From the NCBI RefSeq assembly GCF_041435355.1, contig NZ_CP108442.1, forward strand, positions 558,001-622,000: a stretch of DNA of 64,000 bases. Reading direction: 5' to 3'. How positions within the stretch are numbered: position 1 is the first letter of the stretch; every line of letters starts with the position of its first letter. Of this stretch, positions 49,570 to 57,863 are shown in pieces. The translations under genes were made by a program, and so were the position numbers. The stretch comes from Streptomyces sp. NBC_01276 (GTDB lineage Bacteria > Actinomycetota > Actinomycetes > Streptomycetales > Streptomycetaceae). Below the pieces are notes generated by a model that was given only the letters and a program-made list of their open reading frames with translations, was not told where the DNA came from and searched no databases.

Positions 49570-50382
49570 ATGAAGGTTCCCAAGGCCGGTGCGGTCGCCG
49601 CAGTGATCGCCCTCGCCGCCACCGCCTCCGGCTGTGGTGGTGAAGCCCCGAAGGAGCCCCTCTCCATCGGAATCAAGTTCGACCAGCCGGGCATCGGGAT
49701 GCGCGAGACCGACGGAACCTTCACCGGTTTCGACGTCGACGTGGCCACGTACATCGCGAAGGAGCTCGGCTACAAGCCGAACGAGATCGAGTTCAAGCAG
49801 GTGTACAGCTCGGACCGGGAGCTGCTGCTCCAGTACAACGAGGTCAAGTTCGTCGCCGCGAGCTATTCGATCAACGCGAAGCGGCAGGAGAAGGTCGACT
49901 TCGCCGGGCCGTACTTCGTCGCGCACCAGGACCTGCTGGTCCGCGCCGACGACGGCTCGATCACCAAGGCCGAGGACCTCAACACCAAGAAGCTGTGCTC
50001 GGTGACGGGCTCGACCTCCGCCGAGAACGTCAAGAACAACCTCGCGCCCAAGGCGAGCGTGCTGGAGCTCGGCGGCTACTCCGAGTGCCTCGTCGCACTC
50101 CAGGACGGCCTCGTCGACGCGATGACCACCGACAACTCCATCCTCGCCGGGTACTCGGCCAGGAAGGGCAACGAGGGCAAGTTCAAGCTGGTCGGCCTGC
50201 GGCTGAGCAACGAGAACTACGGCATCGGCGTCAAGAAGGGCGACAACGACCTCCAGCGCAAGATCAACACGGCGCTCACCAAGATGGTCTCGGACGGCTC
50301 CTGGGAAGCGGCCGTGAAGAAGAACTTCGGGCCGGCGAACTACAAGTACGAGCCGGCGCCCCAGGTCACGACGGGCAGCTGA
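49570..50382 (+). CDS. Glutamate-type ABC transporter substrate-binding lipoprotein (orphan)
   Basis: 270 residues. A lipobox LAATASGCG places the lipid-modified Cys at 22. The rest is a family-3 periplasmic-type binding protein: IGIKFDQPGIGMRETDGTFTGFDVDVATYIAKELGY, SVTGSTSAEN, and GIGVKKGDNDLQRKINTALTKMVSDGSW. It would bind glutamate or a similar amino acid at the cell surface. No permease or ATPase is adjacent, so it probably serves a distant transporter. The 218 bp upstream carries AT-rich TTATCC...TAGTGA-like promoter elements. Confidence 0.9.
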   Translation: MKVPKAGAVAAVIALAATASGCGGEAPKEPLSIGIKFDQPGIGMRETDGTFTGFDVDVATYIAKELGYKPNEIEFKQVYSSDRELLLQYNEVKFVAASYSINAKRQEKVDFAGPYFVAHQDLLVRADDGSITKAEDLNTKKLCSVTGSTSAENVKNNLAPKASVLELGGYSECLVALQDGLVDAMTTDNSILAGYSARKGNEGKFKLVGLRLSNENYGIGVKKGDNDLQRKINTALTKMVSDGSWEAAVKKNFGPANYKYEPAPQVTTGS

Positions 50383-50728
50383 CGCCCGCCGGGCCCGCGT
50401 ACGCGCGGCCCCGGACGCAGCGCGCGACGCCCCCGGACCGGAATCCGGGCGGCGCCGCGCCCTCGGCGCCCCCTGCGCAGCCATCCCCGGAGTCCGGTTC
50501 GCCCCCGGCGGGGGCCCTCGCACCCGCTCGCGCCCGAGCCGCCCGCCCGCACCGACCGCGCCCGTCCGACACCGGCCTCCGGTTCTTCGCCGCACTCGGG
50601 ACGGGCGGACGCTTGACCCGCCGCGCCGCGGAGCCTACGGGCGGGGGCAGGCCGACGGAGCGGGCCATGGGCGCAGGTCACCGCTTCGACCGGGCCGCCG
50701 GTCGACGTCCGCCGCACGGGAGCGGGGC
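50383..50728. other. 346-bp intergenic stretch without a supported gene
   Basis: Between the binding-protein stop and the MarR stop, both strands show only low-complexity Pro/Arg/Gly frames typical of GC-rich noncoding DNA. No clear hairpin, promoter or RNA feature was found. Confidence 0.5.
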
Positions 50729-51247
50729 TCAGCGGTCGCGGCCCAGTTCCTGGAAGCCCTCCGTGAAGCGCGCGAACAGCCGGGCGAACTCGGCGCGCTC
50801 CCCCTGCGACCAGTCCGCCGTCACCCGCTCCACCACCGCCCGCCGGAACGCGTGCGCCTCGTCCAGCGCCACGCGCCCGGCGGGGGTGACGGCCAGGGGC
50901 GCGCGCCGCCCGTCCGCCTGGTCGGCGCCCCGCCGGACCCAGCCCGCGGCCACCGCCGCCGTCACCAGGCGGCTCGCCCGGGGCTGGTCGACGTGCAGGG
51001 CGTCGGCCACGCCCCGTACGCCCACCGGCTCCCCCGCCTCCTCGGCCGCTTCCACCACGTCGAGGACGTCGAACGCCGGACCTCCGCCCTGGGCCGTACC
51101 GGCTCCGGCAAGGCGGGAGAGGGTGCGCCGGGTGACACTGCGCCGCATCGAGACCATGGCCCGCTCGATCCGCACCACGTCGGGCCGCGCCACCTCGGGC
51201 CGCACGGCGGCCGCCCGCGCGTCCGCGCTCCCGTCAGCCTTGCCCAT
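50729..51247 (-). CDS. MarR-family transcriptional regulator
   Basis: 172 residues from ATG 51247, chosen because GGAGG sits five bases before it; an ATG at 51277 is the alternative. A winged-helix domain reads DVVEAAEEAGEPVGVRGVADALHVDQPRASRLVTAAVAAGWVRRGADQADGRRAPLAVTPAGR, with the usual wing GRRAP. The N-terminus has an extra MRRSVTRRTLSR segment. It is divergent from a second MarR-like gene across about 71 bp of AT-rich DNA with dyads; either regulator could control both. Confidence 0.88.
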   Translation of the reverse strand: MGKADGSADARAAAVRPEVARPDVVRIERAMVSMRRSVTRRTLSRLAGAGTAQGGGPAFDVLDVVEAAEEAGEPVGVRGVADALHVDQPRASRLVTAAVAAGWVRRGADQADGRRAPLAVTPAGRVALDEAHAFRRAVVERVTADWSQGERAEFARLFARFTEGFQELGRDR

Positions 51248-51273
51248 GCCCGCCTCCAGATGCATACTCACCA

Positions 51274-51294
51274 ACAATTACTTGTAGTTTTACA
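51274..51294. promoter_or_regulatory. Overlapping MarR-type dyads in the divergent intergenic region
   Basis: ACAA-TTAC-TTGT (51274-51285) and TGTA-GTTT-TACA (51283-51294) overlap by three bases in a low-GC segment between two divergent MarR genes. Confidence 0.45.
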
Positions 51295-51318
51295 TCTTTC
51301 ATGGAGAGGCGGACGGCC

Positions 51319-51753
51319 ATGACCACCCCGTCGCAGCTCAAGCCGATCGGCTACTACCTCAAGCACCTCGACGCCCTGATCGACCGGGAATTCGACCGGG
51401 CGCTCACCGCGAGCGGCCTCACCCGGCGCCACTGGCAGGTCCTGCACGCCCTCGCCTCCCACGGCCCGCAGGGCCCGGCCGGCCTCACCGCGCGGCTGCG
51501 CCCCTTCTGGGACCAGGGCGCGATCACCCTCGACGAGGTCACCTCCGGCCTGTCCGCCCGCGGCTGGATCGCGCTCGACCCGGACGCCGGGACGTACGCC
51601 CTCACCACCGCGGGGGACCGGGGCCACGCGGACGCCGAACGGCTCATCCTGGCGACCCGGGGCAGCGTGACCGCCGGCGTCACGGACGAGGAGTACCTCG
51701 GCGCCGTCACCGTCCTCGCCCGCATGTGCGCCAACCTCGAAGCGACCGGCTGA
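51319..51753 (+). CDS. MarR-family winged-helix protein
   Basis: 144 residues from ATG 51319; a ribosome site GGAGAGG lies upstream (an ATG at 51301 is part of it). The wHTH is LIDREFDRALTASGLTRRHWQVLHALASHGPQG, LRPFWDQGAITLDEVTSGLSARGWI and a wing. Small, with helices at the end. It lies 3 bp from the end of the DJ-1/PfpI gene on the opposite strand. Function as repressor inferred. Confidence 0.82.
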   Translation: MTTPSQLKPIGYYLKHLDALIDREFDRALTASGLTRRHWQVLHALASHGPQGPAGLTARLRPFWDQGAITLDEVTSGLSARGWIALDPDAGTYALTTAGDRGHADAERLILATRGSVTAGVTDEEYLGAVTVLARMCANLEATG

Positions 51754-51756
51754 CCG

Positions 51757-52323
51757 CTACGCCAGCGGCGCCTTGGCCCGCAGGACCGTGAGGAACTCCC
51801 GCATCCACGCGGAGTGGTCGGGCCACGCGCGTGCGGAGACCAGGGTGCCGTCGACCACGGCCTCGGAGTCCTCGAAACCGGCCCCCGCCGCCTTCATGTC
51901 CGGCTCCAGCGCCGGATAGGCGGTGACCCGGCGGCCGTCCAGGGCCCCGCTCGCGGCGGTGATCAGCGGTCCGTGGCAGATCTGCGCGATCGGCTTGTCG
52001 GCCCCGGCGAAGGCGGCCAGGATCCGCCGCACGTCGGGGTCGTTGCGCAGGTACTCCGGCGCGCGCCCGCCCGGGACGACCACGGCGGCGTACTCCCCGG
52101 GAACGACGTCGGCGAAGGCGATGTCGGCCGGCCAGGTGTAGCCGGGCTTCTCCGTGTAGGTGTCGAAGCCCTCCTCGAAGTCGTGCACGACGAAGCGCAG
52201 CTTCTTGACCGAGGGGGCCGCGATGTGCACCTCGTACCCCTCCTCACGCAGGCGCTGGTAGGGGTAGAGGACCTCGAGCGACTCCGCCGCGTCGCCGGTC
52301 ACGATGAGGATCTTCGCTGCCAT
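51757..52323 (-). CDS. DJ-1/PfpI family protein
   Basis: 188 residues: KILIVTGDAAESLEVLYPYQRLREEGYEVHIAAPS at the start, and the nucleophile elbow PIAQICHGP with Cys near residue 117, followed by AYPALEPDMKAAGA. The Glu that contacts the Cys is in GDAAESLEV near 15. Such proteins act as deglycases, glyoxalases or stress proteases. No gene next to it explains its role, but two MarR genes nearby may form a stress response locus. ATG 52323. Confidence 0.87.
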   Translation of the reverse strand: MAAKILIVTGDAAESLEVLYPYQRLREEGYEVHIAAPSVKKLRFVVHDFEEGFDTYTEKPGYTWPADIAFADVVPGEYAAVVVPGGRAPEYLRNDPDVRRILAAFAGADKPIAQICHGPLITAASGALDGRRVTAYPALEPDMKAAGAGFEDSEAVVDGTLVSARAWPDHSAWMREFLTVLRAKAPLA

Positions 52324-52540
52324 GGGCTGCTCCCGGTAGGACTCTGCACGGTCACCTCGGCCCTGCCGAGGCCACCGCTACCGTGCCCGAGCCGGCCGGA
52401 CGGCAAACCCCAAGGTCCGCGCCCCCGACACATGGCCTTTACCTGTTGGGCACATGACAATGTGACTCTCGCTCTGCCACCAGACACCCTGCCAACTGCC
52501 ATGGTGGGGACGGTGCGTGTGGAGAGGTATCCCCCACGTC

Positions 52541-53362
52541 ATGAGAATCTCCCGTACGACCCCCTGGGCCGCCGCCGCGGCGGCGGCCGCGCTGCTCCTC
52601 GTGCCGGCCACCGCCACGGCGGGCCAGCGGACGGCGGCACCCCACGCCGCCCCCGCCGCGGCCACCACGGCCACCACGGTCGACGCGTACTACGCCGCCG
52701 CCGAGGGCAAGACCGGCGCCGCGCTGAAGACGGCCCTGCACGACATCATCAAGAACCAGTCCAAGGTCACGTACGACGGCGTGTGGAACGCGCTGAAGGT
52801 GACCGACCAGGACCCGGCGAACCCCAACAACGTCATCCTCGTCTACTCCGGCCGTTCCCAGTCCAAGGCCGGCAACGGCGGCGGGGTCAACGACTGGAAC
52901 CGCGAGCACGTCTGGGCCAAGAGCCACGGCGACTTCGGCACCGCCACCGGCCCGGGCACCGATCTGCACCACCTGCGCCCCGAGGACGTCACCGTCAACA
53001 GCACACGCGGCAACAAGGACTTCGACATGGGCGGCAGCCCGGTGGCCGAGGCCCCCGGCAGCTACACCGACGCCGACTCCTTCGAGCCGCGGGACGCGGT
53101 CAAGGGCGACGTCGCGCGGATGCTGCTGTACATGGCGGTGCGCTACGACGGCGGTGACGGCTTCGCCGACCTGGAGGTCAACGACAAGGTCAACAACGGC
53201 ACCGCGCCCGCGATAGGCCGGATCAGCGTGCTGAAGCAGTGGAACCAGCAGGACCCGCCGGACGCCTTCGAGCAGCGCCGCAACCAGGTCATCTTCGACA
53301 CCTACCAGCACAACCGCAACCCGTTCATCGACCACCCGGAGTGGGTCAACTCCATCTGGTAG
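52541..53362 (+). CDS. Secreted endonuclease I (EndA-like nuclease)
   Basis: 273 residues with a signal peptide (AAAAAAAALLLVPATATA) and a catalytic domain of the endonuclease I family: TYDGVWNALKVTDQDP, DWNREHVWAKSHGDFG, GPGTDLHHLRPEDVTVNSTRGNKDFDMGG, and RDAVKGDVARMLLYMAVRY. The His-Asn-Asp-type metal motifs are intact. It degrades DNA outside the cell, for nutrients or self/nonself DNA. ATG 52541; the region upstream (52324-52540) is AT-poor but has a CACAT-GACA-ATGTG dyad (52451-52464). The gene converges with the 2-MIB operon, separated by a strong terminator. Confidence 0.9.
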   Translation: MRISRTTPWAAAAAAAALLLVPATATAGQRTAAPHAAPAAATTATTVDAYYAAAEGKTGAALKTALHDIIKNQSKVTYDGVWNALKVTDQDPANPNNVILVYSGRSQSKAGNGGGVNDWNREHVWAKSHGDFGTATGPGTDLHHLRPEDVTVNSTRGNKDFDMGGSPVAEAPGSYTDADSFEPRDAVKGDVARMLLYMAVRYDGGDGFADLEVNDKVNNGTAPAIGRISVLKQWNQQDPPDAFEQRRNQVIFDTYQHNRNPFIDHPEWVNSIW

Positions 53363-53377
53363 CCGTCCGCCCAGCCT

Positions 53378-53407
53378 GTCCGGGCCCGTCGGATCACGGG
53401 CCCGGAC
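53378..53407. terminator. Bidirectional terminator between endonuclease and 2-MIB genes
   Basis: GTCCGGGCCCGT (53378-53389) and ACGGGCCCGGAC (53396-53407) are perfect 12-bp complements around a CGGATC loop, between the convergent stops at 53362 and 53414. Confidence 0.75.
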
Positions 53408-53413
53408 CGGACG

Positions 53414-54295
53414 TCAGACGCGGTCGGCGGCGATCAGGACGTACTGGAACGAGCCGTCCTCGTAAGACTTGATGAACGCCTCCTCGATGCCCGTCACCAG
53501 GGAGGACGTGGCGCGCAGCCGCCAGTAGGGCAGCGTGTCCGGGGTGAGGTCGATGACGGTCTGCGGGACCAGCCGGTTGTCGGCCATGGCCCGCAGGTAC
53601 TCGCGCCGCGAGTGGATGTTGCACTCGAAGTGGGCGTTGATCTGCGAGACCCACTTCGACGGCTGGCCGTACTTCGGGTTCCAGCAGCCGGTGATGGTCA
53701 CGTAGCGGCCTCCGACCTTGAGGATCCGGGAGTGCTCGGACATCAGGTCGTGCAGGTCGACGTACATGCTGGACTCGTTGTTCCAGGAGGCGGACACCGA
53801 GCCGCTCTCCAGGGGGGTGTCGAGCATGTTGCAGACCCGGGCGCGGACGCGGTCCCCGATGCCGAGCTCACGCGCGCGCTGGTTGGCGAAGTCGGCCTGC
53901 TTGGCCGACAGGGTGACGCCCTCCACCTTGCACCCGAAGCGCTGGTGGGCCATCACCATCGAACCGCCGCGGCCGCAGCCGGCGTCCACCAGCGTGTCGT
54001 CGCGCCCGATGGTGCCCAGGCCGTCGAGCAGTACGTCGGTCTGGGCCGACTCCAGCCGGTGCAGCTCAGCGACCAGCTTCTTCTCGTACGTGCTGTCGGC
54101 GGGGTCCCCGAGAGCCTCCGTGGCGACGGGACCCACGCCGTAGTGGTGGTGGTAGAGGCCGTCGACATCGCCGAGACGCAGGTTCACCGGCCGCGCCTCT
54201 TCGTTCCAGTAGCGGGCGATGTCGCCCTGGTAGGGCGTCGCCGGGGCGGGGATGAAGGCGGAGGCGCCACGGGTGGGAGTGATCTCAGTGGTCAC
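53414..54295 (-). CDS. Geranyl diphosphate 2-C-methyltransferase (2-MIB pathway)
   Basis: 293 residues from GTG 54295, which matches the known family N-terminus (MTTEI...); ATG 54307 is an alternative. SAM motif DAGCGRGGSMVMAHQRFG near residue 100, and the family-specific ASWNNESSMYVDL and NIHSRREYLRAMADNRLVP. It methylates C2 of geranyl diphosphate using SAM to make 2-methyl-GPP. It is third in the 2-MIB operon, 17 bp after the synthase gene, and works as a relay with it. Confidence 0.95.
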   Translation of the reverse strand: MTTEITPTRGASAFIPAPATPYQGDIARYWNEEARPVNLRLGDVDGLYHHHYGVGPVATEALGDPADSTYEKKLVAELHRLESAQTDVLLDGLGTIGRDDTLVDAGCGRGGSMVMAHQRFGCKVEGVTLSAKQADFANQRARELGIGDRVRARVCNMLDTPLESGSVSASWNNESSMYVDLHDLMSEHSRILKVGGRYVTITGCWNPKYGQPSKWVSQINAHFECNIHSRREYLRAMADNRLVPQTVIDLTPDTLPYWRLRATSSLVTGIEEAFIKSYEDGSFQYVLIAADRV

Positions 54296-54312
54296 AGATA
54301 AGTCCATTCCTC

Positions 54313-55620
54313 TTACCAGAAGTCGGGCAAGCTGTAGCGGTAGGTGTTGGTCATGTGCCAGTAGTGGTTGCCGTCGACCCAGACGGCCACGCCCCGCAGG
54401 AAGCGCAGCAGGCGCGGGTCGGGCCAGGAGGCGGCCAGCGCGGCGGCCTCGGCCTCGAACTCGTGCATGAGCTCGTTGTGGACCTCGACCGCCTTCAGGT
54501 AGCCCTCCTTGTCGGAGAGACCTTCCTGCTCGGCGATCACCACGGGCAGGTTCAGGTGTTTGCCGGGGCTCTTGAGCTCCTTGGTGTAGGAGTAGAGGTC
54601 GTTCGAGATCGTGGTGGCGTTGCCGGCGAGCGCGATGACCCGCTGCAGGGCGGGCAGGGCGTGCAGGTCCGGCGGGAGCTCGTAGCCGCCGACCGTGTCG
54701 GTGATGGTGGGGCAGGGGCGGAAGTTGTTGAACTGCCGCATCGACAGGTACTCCCACACTTCGGGCGTGTAGTCCGTCTGCGCCCACGCCGCCTCGGCGA
54801 GGTACCCCATGTGGAGCCGGGCCATGTCGTGCCGGAACCGGTCCGCCTGGGACGGGGTGGCGGCCTCGGAGAAGTACGCCATGGCCGAACGGTAGGAACG
54901 GCGGGCGGCGTCCGAGAGCAGCGACTCGGCCCACACCCCCTGGTACTCCGTCGTCGTGTGGAGCGGGTCCAGGGCGGTGTGGGCGAGCAGAAGCCTTCCG
55001 CCCAGGCCGACCGGCGAGCCTCCGTGGTCCTCGCAGTAGACGTCGTCGACGACGTTCTCGGCGACCATCAGCCGGGTGGCGATCATCAGGTGGTCGACGG
55101 TCGGGGCGTCCGGGTGGCAGGCGACCATGTAGCGGCCCACGGAGAAGCCGTCGAACTGGTCCTCCCACTCCGGGGGGTAGGCCTCGACCTCGTCCACCGC
55201 CCACCGCTTGATCCGCCGGCTGACCTCCGCCACCCGGACGGGGTCGGGCTCCGGCACGGGATGGTGGTAGAGGCCGGGGATCGGCCGGCCCTCTGCCGGA
55301 GCGTCCGCCGCGGCGGACGGTACGGGCGGCCGTACGCGCCGGGCGGGGTACAGCCCTGACGTCCCCATGCCGCTCGGGCCGCGGACGATCCGGTCCAGGG
55401 CGGGGTTGGGGCCCGGGACCGCGGCCGTCCCGGCCTCCCGCACCGCCCCGGCGGCGAGGTCGCCGCCCGCGCCCTCCACCGCCGGTGCGGCCGCTTCCGC
55501 CCCCGGTACGGAGGTCCCGGCGGCGGGCCCGAAGGGCAGCGCCGGGCCGGTCGGCAGGGGTGGCCGGAGAACGGTGCCGGGAAGGGCCGAACGCAGGGGG
55601 GACGTCCCGGAGTCGGGCAT
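54313..55620 (-). CDS. 2-methylisoborneol synthase (terpene cyclase)
   Basis: 435 residues. The first ~112 residues are disordered, Pro/Gly/Ala-rich, containing FGPAAGTSVPG and RIVRGPSGMGTSGLYPARR. The terpene-cyclase domain follows with first metal motif VVDDVYCEDHGG (Asp 192, 193, 198) and the second NDLYSYTKE (Asn 340, Ser 344, Glu 348). It cyclises 2-methyl-GPP to 2-methylisoborneol. The disordered tail is where related enzymes carry the peptide that guides loading into the family 2B encapsulin, whose gene is upstream. The gap between the two is 295 bp and contains a terminator-like hairpin. Confidence 0.95.
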   Translation of the reverse strand: MPDSGTSPLRSALPGTVLRPPLPTGPALPFGPAAGTSVPGAEAAAPAVEGAGGDLAAGAVREAGTAAVPGPNPALDRIVRGPSGMGTSGLYPARRVRPPVPSAAADAPAEGRPIPGLYHHPVPEPDPVRVAEVSRRIKRWAVDEVEAYPPEWEDQFDGFSVGRYMVACHPDAPTVDHLMIATRLMVAENVVDDVYCEDHGGSPVGLGGRLLLAHTALDPLHTTTEYQGVWAESLLSDAARRSYRSAMAYFSEAATPSQADRFRHDMARLHMGYLAEAAWAQTDYTPEVWEYLSMRQFNNFRPCPTITDTVGGYELPPDLHALPALQRVIALAGNATTISNDLYSYTKELKSPGKHLNLPVVIAEQEGLSDKEGYLKAVEVHNELMHEFEAEAAALAASWPDPRLLRFLRGVAVWVDGNHYWHMTNTYRYSLPDFW

Positions 55621-55868
55621 CCATGGCTCCTAAGTGAGGTGGGTGGGCTGTTCCGGATCTCGGGCACGCGCAGGCGCACGGTTCCGCGCACGCGGGCACC
55701 GCCGGACACGCCACCGCGCGGGCAGGCCGCAGCGGTGCGGGGCGGACCCGCGCCGGGCGGCCCGGGGCCGCAGCCGTGGCCGGGGCCGTGCCGGCGGGGC
55801 GGGCCGCGGTCGCCGGGTCCCGGCGCTCCGGGCCGGACGGGCCGGACGGGCTCCTGAGGAGCACGCGC

Positions 55869-55895
55869 GCCGGACACCCCCGAGGGGTGTCCGGC
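55869..55895 (-). terminator. Hairpin between encapsulin and 2-MIB synthase genes
   Basis: GCCGGACACCCC (55869-55880) pairs perfectly with GGGGTGTCCGGC (55884-55895) with a CGA loop, about 21 bp downstream of the encapsulin stop. The 295-bp gap otherwise holds no gene. Confidence 0.7.
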
Positions 55896-55915
55896 GGGTC
55901 GGGCCGGGTCACCCC

Positions 55916-57328
55916 CTAGTCGCGGCTCCGCGCGATCTGCACGTTCTCCAGCACGCCGAGCGCGTCGGGGACGAGGATGGCGGCGGAGTAGTACGTGGTG
56001 ACCAGGTAGGAGATGATCGCCTGCTCGTCGATCCCCATGAACCGCACCGACAGGCCCGGTTCGTACTCCTCCGGCAGACCGGTCTGGCGCAGACCGACGA
56101 CGCCCTGGTTGTCCTCGCCGGTGCGCATGGCGAGGATCGAGCTGGTGTTGTCCTTGCTGATCGGGATCTTGTTGCACGGCAGGATCGGGACACCGCGCCA
56201 GGCCGGTACCTGCTGACCGCCGAGGTCGACGTGGTCCGGGTAGAGCCCGCGGGCGTTGAGTTCGCGCCCGATGGCCGCGATGGTCCGGGGGTGGGCGAAG
56301 AACAGCTTGGTGCCGCGCCGGCGGCAGAGCAGTTCGTCGAGGTCGTCCGGGGTGGGCGGGCCGGAGTGGGTCTGGATCCGCTGCTTGAAGGAGGCGTTGT
56401 GCAGCAGACCGAACTCGCGGTTGTTGATCAGCTCGTGCTCCTGGCGCTCGCGCAGCGCCTCGATGGTGAGCCTGAGCTGTTCCTCGGTCTGGTTGTGCGG
56501 GCCGTTGTAGAGGTCGACGACGCGGGTGTGGACCCGCAGGACCGTTTGCGCGATGGAGAGTTCGTACTCGCGCGGGTTGAGCTCGTAGTCGACGAAGGCG
56601 CCGGGCAGCTCGGGCTCGCCCGTGTGGCCGGCGGACATGGCGATCTCGGCCTCGCCGTGCTTGTTCTGCCGCTGCCGGGGCAGGCTGCTGAACCGCTGTA
56701 CGTGTGCCTGGAGTTGCGGCGCGTTGGACAGCACGGAGGCGAAGTCGGCGCGGGAGAGGCTGAGCAGCGTGCCCGCGGTCTCGGCGGTGGCGCTGTAGTC
56801 CCACTCCGCGTCCGCGTCCAGCAGGGCGTTCTCGCCGAACCGGTCGCCGTCGGCGAGTACCGCGACGGCGACCTCGTCGCCGTACTTGCCGACCGAGGTC
56901 TGGGCGATCCGGCCGTGGGCGACCAGGTGGATCCGGTCGGCCGGGGTACCGCGCTGGACGAGGACCTCGCCGGGCCCGAAGTCACGCTGGACGCAGCGGG
57001 CGGCGAGGGCGCCCAGCACCTCGACGTCGTCGAAGCCCCGCAGCAGGGCGAGTTCGCCGAGTTCCCGCGGGATCACCCGGACGGTGGCGCCGTCCTGGAC
57101 GAATTCGATGCGCCCGTCGCCGACGGTGTAGCTGAGGCGGCGGTTCACCCGGTAGGTGCCGCCCTTGGTTTCGACCCAGGGGAGCGTCCGCAGCAGCCAG
57201 CGGGAGGTGATCTCCTGCATCTGCGGGGCGGACTTGGTGGTGGTGGCAAGGTTGCGGGCGGCCGCCGTACCCAGGCTGGACTGCCGGGGCGGAGCGGGCT
57301 GCGCCTCCGTGCTGGCGTCAACGGTCAT
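55916..57328 (-). CDS. eshA: Family 2B encapsulin shell protein with cyclic-nucleotide-binding domain (EshA-type)
   Basis: 470 residues. It contains an encapsulin (HK97-fold) shell domain, interrupted by a Crp-type cyclic-nucleotide-binding domain. N-terminal [34 protein letters not shown] matches family 2 shells; the cNBD (about 95-225) reads [21 protein letters not shown] and [11 protein letters not shown]; the C-terminal shell part is [35 protein letters not shown] through [30 protein letters not shown]. These shells encapsulate 2-MIB synthase in Streptomyces. It precedes the synthase; the 535 bp upstream hold no gene. Confidence 0.94.
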   Translation of the reverse strand: MTVDASTEAQPAPPRQSSLGTAAARNLATTTKSAPQMQEITSRWLLRTLPWVETKGGTYRVNRRLSYTVGDGRIEFVQDGATVRVIPRELGELALLRGFDDVEVLGALAARCVQRDFGPGEVLVQRGTPADRIHLVAHGRIAQTSVGKYGDEVAVAVLADGDRFGENALLDADAEWDYSATAETAGTLLSLSRADFASVLSNAPQLQAHVQRFSSLPRQRQNKHGEAEIAMSAGHTGEPELPGAFVDYELNPREYELSIAQTVLRVHTRVVDLYNGPHNQTEEQLRLTIEALRERQEHELINNREFGLLHNASFKQRIQTHSGPPTPDDLDELLCRRRGTKLFFAHPRTIAAIGRELNARGLYPDHVDLGGQQVPAWRGVPILPCNKIPISKDNTSSILAMRTGEDNQGVVGLRQTGLPEEYEPGLSVRFMGIDEQAIISYLVTTYYSAAILVPDALGVLENVQIARSRD

Positions 57329-57863
57329 CGGGCGAGCTCTCCTTCGCGGGGGCGGTGACCGTCGTCGCTCACGGGCGGGGTGGTCAACCGGTGAAAAGAG
57401 GAAGAAAGAGGAACAGGAGCAAGGGGGACGGACATCCGGGGAGTCCGCCCGAATCCGTGGAAACAGTAACGGCGGCGGAACCGGTGATCGTCCTGAGGCC
57501 GAGGGCATTACCTCGATCCGGCGATCTCCGTCTCAGCCGCGTTTGCCGTGGCGGCCGGCCACATTCAAGCCCGATCGAACGTGGGTCCGATACGCCGCGG
57601 CGGGACGCTCTCGCGCCCCTCCTCCCCCTCACGCCACAGAGGTCTACCGATGTCTCATCGCCTCCGCCTCCGGCCCCGCAGGCGCGCACGCTGCCACGAC
57701 GGAATCTCCCGGCGTCATCCGGACCGGGACCGGACACCGGCTCCGGACCGTTCCCGCCCACCCGCGCTCCGGGAACGACCTCCGCCCCGGCGTGCGCTTC
57801 CGCGCGGATCCGGCCAAGTCCCGTGCCGATCGGCGGCCTTCACGGGCAGAAGAGGGCGGCGGA
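57329..57863. other. 535-bp intergenic promoter region of the encapsulin operon
   Basis: Both strands show only short frames. On the minus strand it must contain the encapsulin promoter, but no clear box was found; on the plus strand nothing starts. The stretch 57480-57550 is AT-richer than the surroundings. Confidence 0.45.

Noticed and set aside
50340..50717. Minus-strand frames in the 346-bp gap
   Set aside because: Arg/Pro-rich, no ribosome site, no homologous feature; treated as noncoding.
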